The notes under the pieces: model-generated
Seen by the model: only the letters and a program-made list of their open reading frames with translations
What the model was told of the DNA's origin: nothing
Database searches by the model: none
Position numbers and translations under genes: made by a program
NCBI GenBank assembly: GCA_902778535.1
Contig: CACYYG010000012.1
Coordinates: 1 to 64,000, forward strand
Reading direction: 5' to 3'
Length of the DNA stretch: 64,000 nt
From: an uncultured Prevotellaceae bacterium
GTDB lineage: Bacteria; Bacteroidota; Bacteroidia; Bacteroidales; Bacteroidaceae
Shown: piece by piece, positions 62,848 to 64,000 of the stretch
Numbering within the stretch: the stretch's first letter is position 1
Layout of the letters: each line of letters begins with the position of its first letter

Positions 62848-64000
62848 CTACTCTGTCTTGCCGTTGAGCGAGTAGATGTAGCTGCTGTTGGCTGAAGTCT
62901 CGGGCACGAGGTTGCCTTCCTTATCCTTGTAGAGCGTGAGCTTGCCGCAGATAATGACCTCATCGCCGGCCTTCGGCTTCACCCAGCTGTCGTCGCTGTA
63001 CTTCTTGTTGCCCAGATAGAGGGTGCGGAAGACATAGAACTGCTCGGATGACTCCGTACCGTCGGCCGACATATAGAACGTGCAGTTGCCATACTGTGTG
63101 CCGAACTGGTTCTTTTCCTCAATAGCGATGATCTTGCCCTTCACGTAGTAGTTGCTGTCGGTGGTCTTGCCCTCGCCCAGCGTCATGCAGAAGGCGTTGG
63201 CCTCGGCGGGCGTGAACGGATTGTTCAGCGAGCCGGCAGCGTTGGGATCAGACTTTGCCTCCTGCGAAATAGTGGCCTGAGCGGTGTACTCATTGCCGCT
63301 GTCGTCGGCAGTAGTGAAGGTAACGGTGGTCTTGCGGAAGTCGCCGGTGTTGGGCTGTGCACGGAAAGTGACACTGCCTACAGAGAGTCCGCTGATGCTG
63401 AGCCAGCTCTTGGCATCGTCGGGAATGACGACGCCGATGCCGTTGCCCTTGCAGCTGATGAAAGCTGTCACCTCGCCGCCTGCGGTGGGCAGCGGGTCGT
63501 TGGTGGAAAGAGATTCCAGCTTGATGAGCGACTTCTCGATGCTGATGACGGTGACGTCGACCAGCTCGATGGTGCCGTTGTAGTTCTTCATCGGACCCTC
63601 TACGGTAACGATGTCGCCTACGCCGAAGCCCCAGCCATTGGCGCCGCAGATGGGATAAGTGCCCTTGCCGCCCTTCTTGTCGAGCGTTCCGTAGATGTAT
63701 ATCTGTCCCGTCTCGTCCTGAATGTTCCAGTTGCCGTACTGGTTGTCAGGATTGGTGGCACAGACGCCACGCACGCGATAGGTAGCGCCCTCGTTGCCGG
63801 CAGCTATCTGTGCGCAGGTGGCCAGCTGGGCCTCGGCCTTCTTCGTCATCTGAATGACGTTGATGCGCTGCTTGGCGCCGCCGCACTCCAGAATGACGGT
63901 GCCCTCCTGCGTGGCCGTTGCCTGAGCGGTGGTGAAGGTCACGTCGGTCTTGCCAGCGGAACCAGACATCGGGCTGACGGTCACCCACTCGGGGACAGTT
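62848..64000 (-). CDS. Partial surface/secreted protein with BACON-like and OB-fold-like repeats
   Basis: At least 384 residues; the gene enters from beyond the right edge in an open frame. The visible part alternates BACON-like beta domains (VSPMSGSAGKTDVTFTTAQA at the edge and TFRAQPNTGDFRKTTVTFTT in the middle, with TVILECGG or TISQEAK endings) with OB-like domains (YRVRGVCATNPDNQYGNWNI with QIYIYGTLDKKG, and YYVKGKIIAIEEKNQFGTQY). The OB-like parts are similar to DUF5689/YhcR-type nucleic-acid-binding domains of Bacteroidota lipoproteins. A GTG at 63982-63984 is internal, not the start. The function is unknown; it is probably exported. Confidence 0.75.
   Translation of the reverse strand, partial: TVPEWVTVSPMSGSAGKTDVTFTTAQATATQEGTVILECGGAKQRINVIQMTKKAEAQLATCAQIAAGNEGATYRVRGVCATNPDNQYGNWNIQDETGQIYIYGTLDKKGGKGTYPICGANGWGFGVGDIVTVEGPMKNYNGTIELVDVTVISIEKSLIKLESLSTNDPLPTAGGEVTAFISCKGNGIGVVIPDDAKSWLSISGLSVGSVTFRAQPNTGDFRKTTVTFTTADDSGNEYTAQATISQEAKSDPNAAGSLNNPFTPAEANAFCMTLGEGKTTDSNYYVKGKIIAIEEKNQFGTQYGNCTFYMSADGTESSEQFYVFRTLYLGNKKYSDDSWVKPKAGDEVIICGKLTLYKDKEGNLVPETSANSSYIYSLNGKTE

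Overview
The window looks like chromosomal DNA of a Bacteroidales bacterium, most likely a gut or rumen member of the Prevotellaceae. The evidence is the Bacteroidota type of promoter (TTTG, about 20 bases, TAnnTTTG), the lack of strong Shine-Dalgarno sites, the Mfa-type fimbrial genes, the glsB/glsA glycine-lipid pair, the Bacteroidota order of the division/cell-wall cluster, and the many short A/T-rich tandem 'filler' repeats between genes. No rRNA, tRNA, CRISPR array, prophage or complete insertion sequence was recognised.

Layout. 1-2.0 kb is decayed DNA: a possible gene tail, a truncated membrane ORF, and an Abi-family fragment joined to a BspA-like leucine-rich-repeat fragment. 2.0-9.0 kb holds a tripartite RND efflux operon and an lpxA-type acyltransferase. 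9.8-15.7 kb holds speA, a flavodiiron protein, a PASTA protein, an RluD-type pseudouridine synthase and ddl. 15.7-18.5 kb is an outer-membrane porin convergent with a DASS/SLC13 transporter. 18.6-21.8 kb has rpmH divergent from efp and a glycosyltransferase, then a DUF559 nuclease gene inside inverted repeats, then radC. 22.2-28.6 kb is a fimbrial operon ending in an unusual thioredoxin-fimbrillin fusion. 28.6-38.7 kb carries SufT-like, lpxH, pta-ackA, psd-pssA and glsA-glsB genes, two paralogous lipoproteins and two four-helix-bundle (4HB) genes. 39.2-55.2 kb is the full dcw cluster, mraZ to ftsZ, behind a recognisable MraZ operator. 55-64 kb holds membrane proteins of unknown function, a short ComEC, rseP, dxr, an MTA/SAH nucleosidase and a partial surface protein.

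How genes work together. The dcw genes with ddl make and polymerise meso-DAP peptidoglycan and build the divisome. lpxA and lpxH act in lipid A synthesis, psd-pssA in phosphatidylethanolamine synthesis, and glsA-glsB in glycine-lipid synthesis, so much of the window concerns the envelope. pta-ackA makes acetate and ATP.

Most notable signal. Three small genes (two 4HB genes and one DUF559 nuclease gene) each lie between codirectional neighbours, bounded by inverted repeats that touch the flanking stop or start codons. The two 4HB units share the junction TATGATTAC/GTAATCATA although their outer arms are made of different filler repeats. In RNA each unit would form a long stem with the gene in the loop, like the 23S rRNA intervening sequences that encode the same protein family. 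The same sorts of filler also occur in frame inside rseP, murG and the nucleosidase gene.
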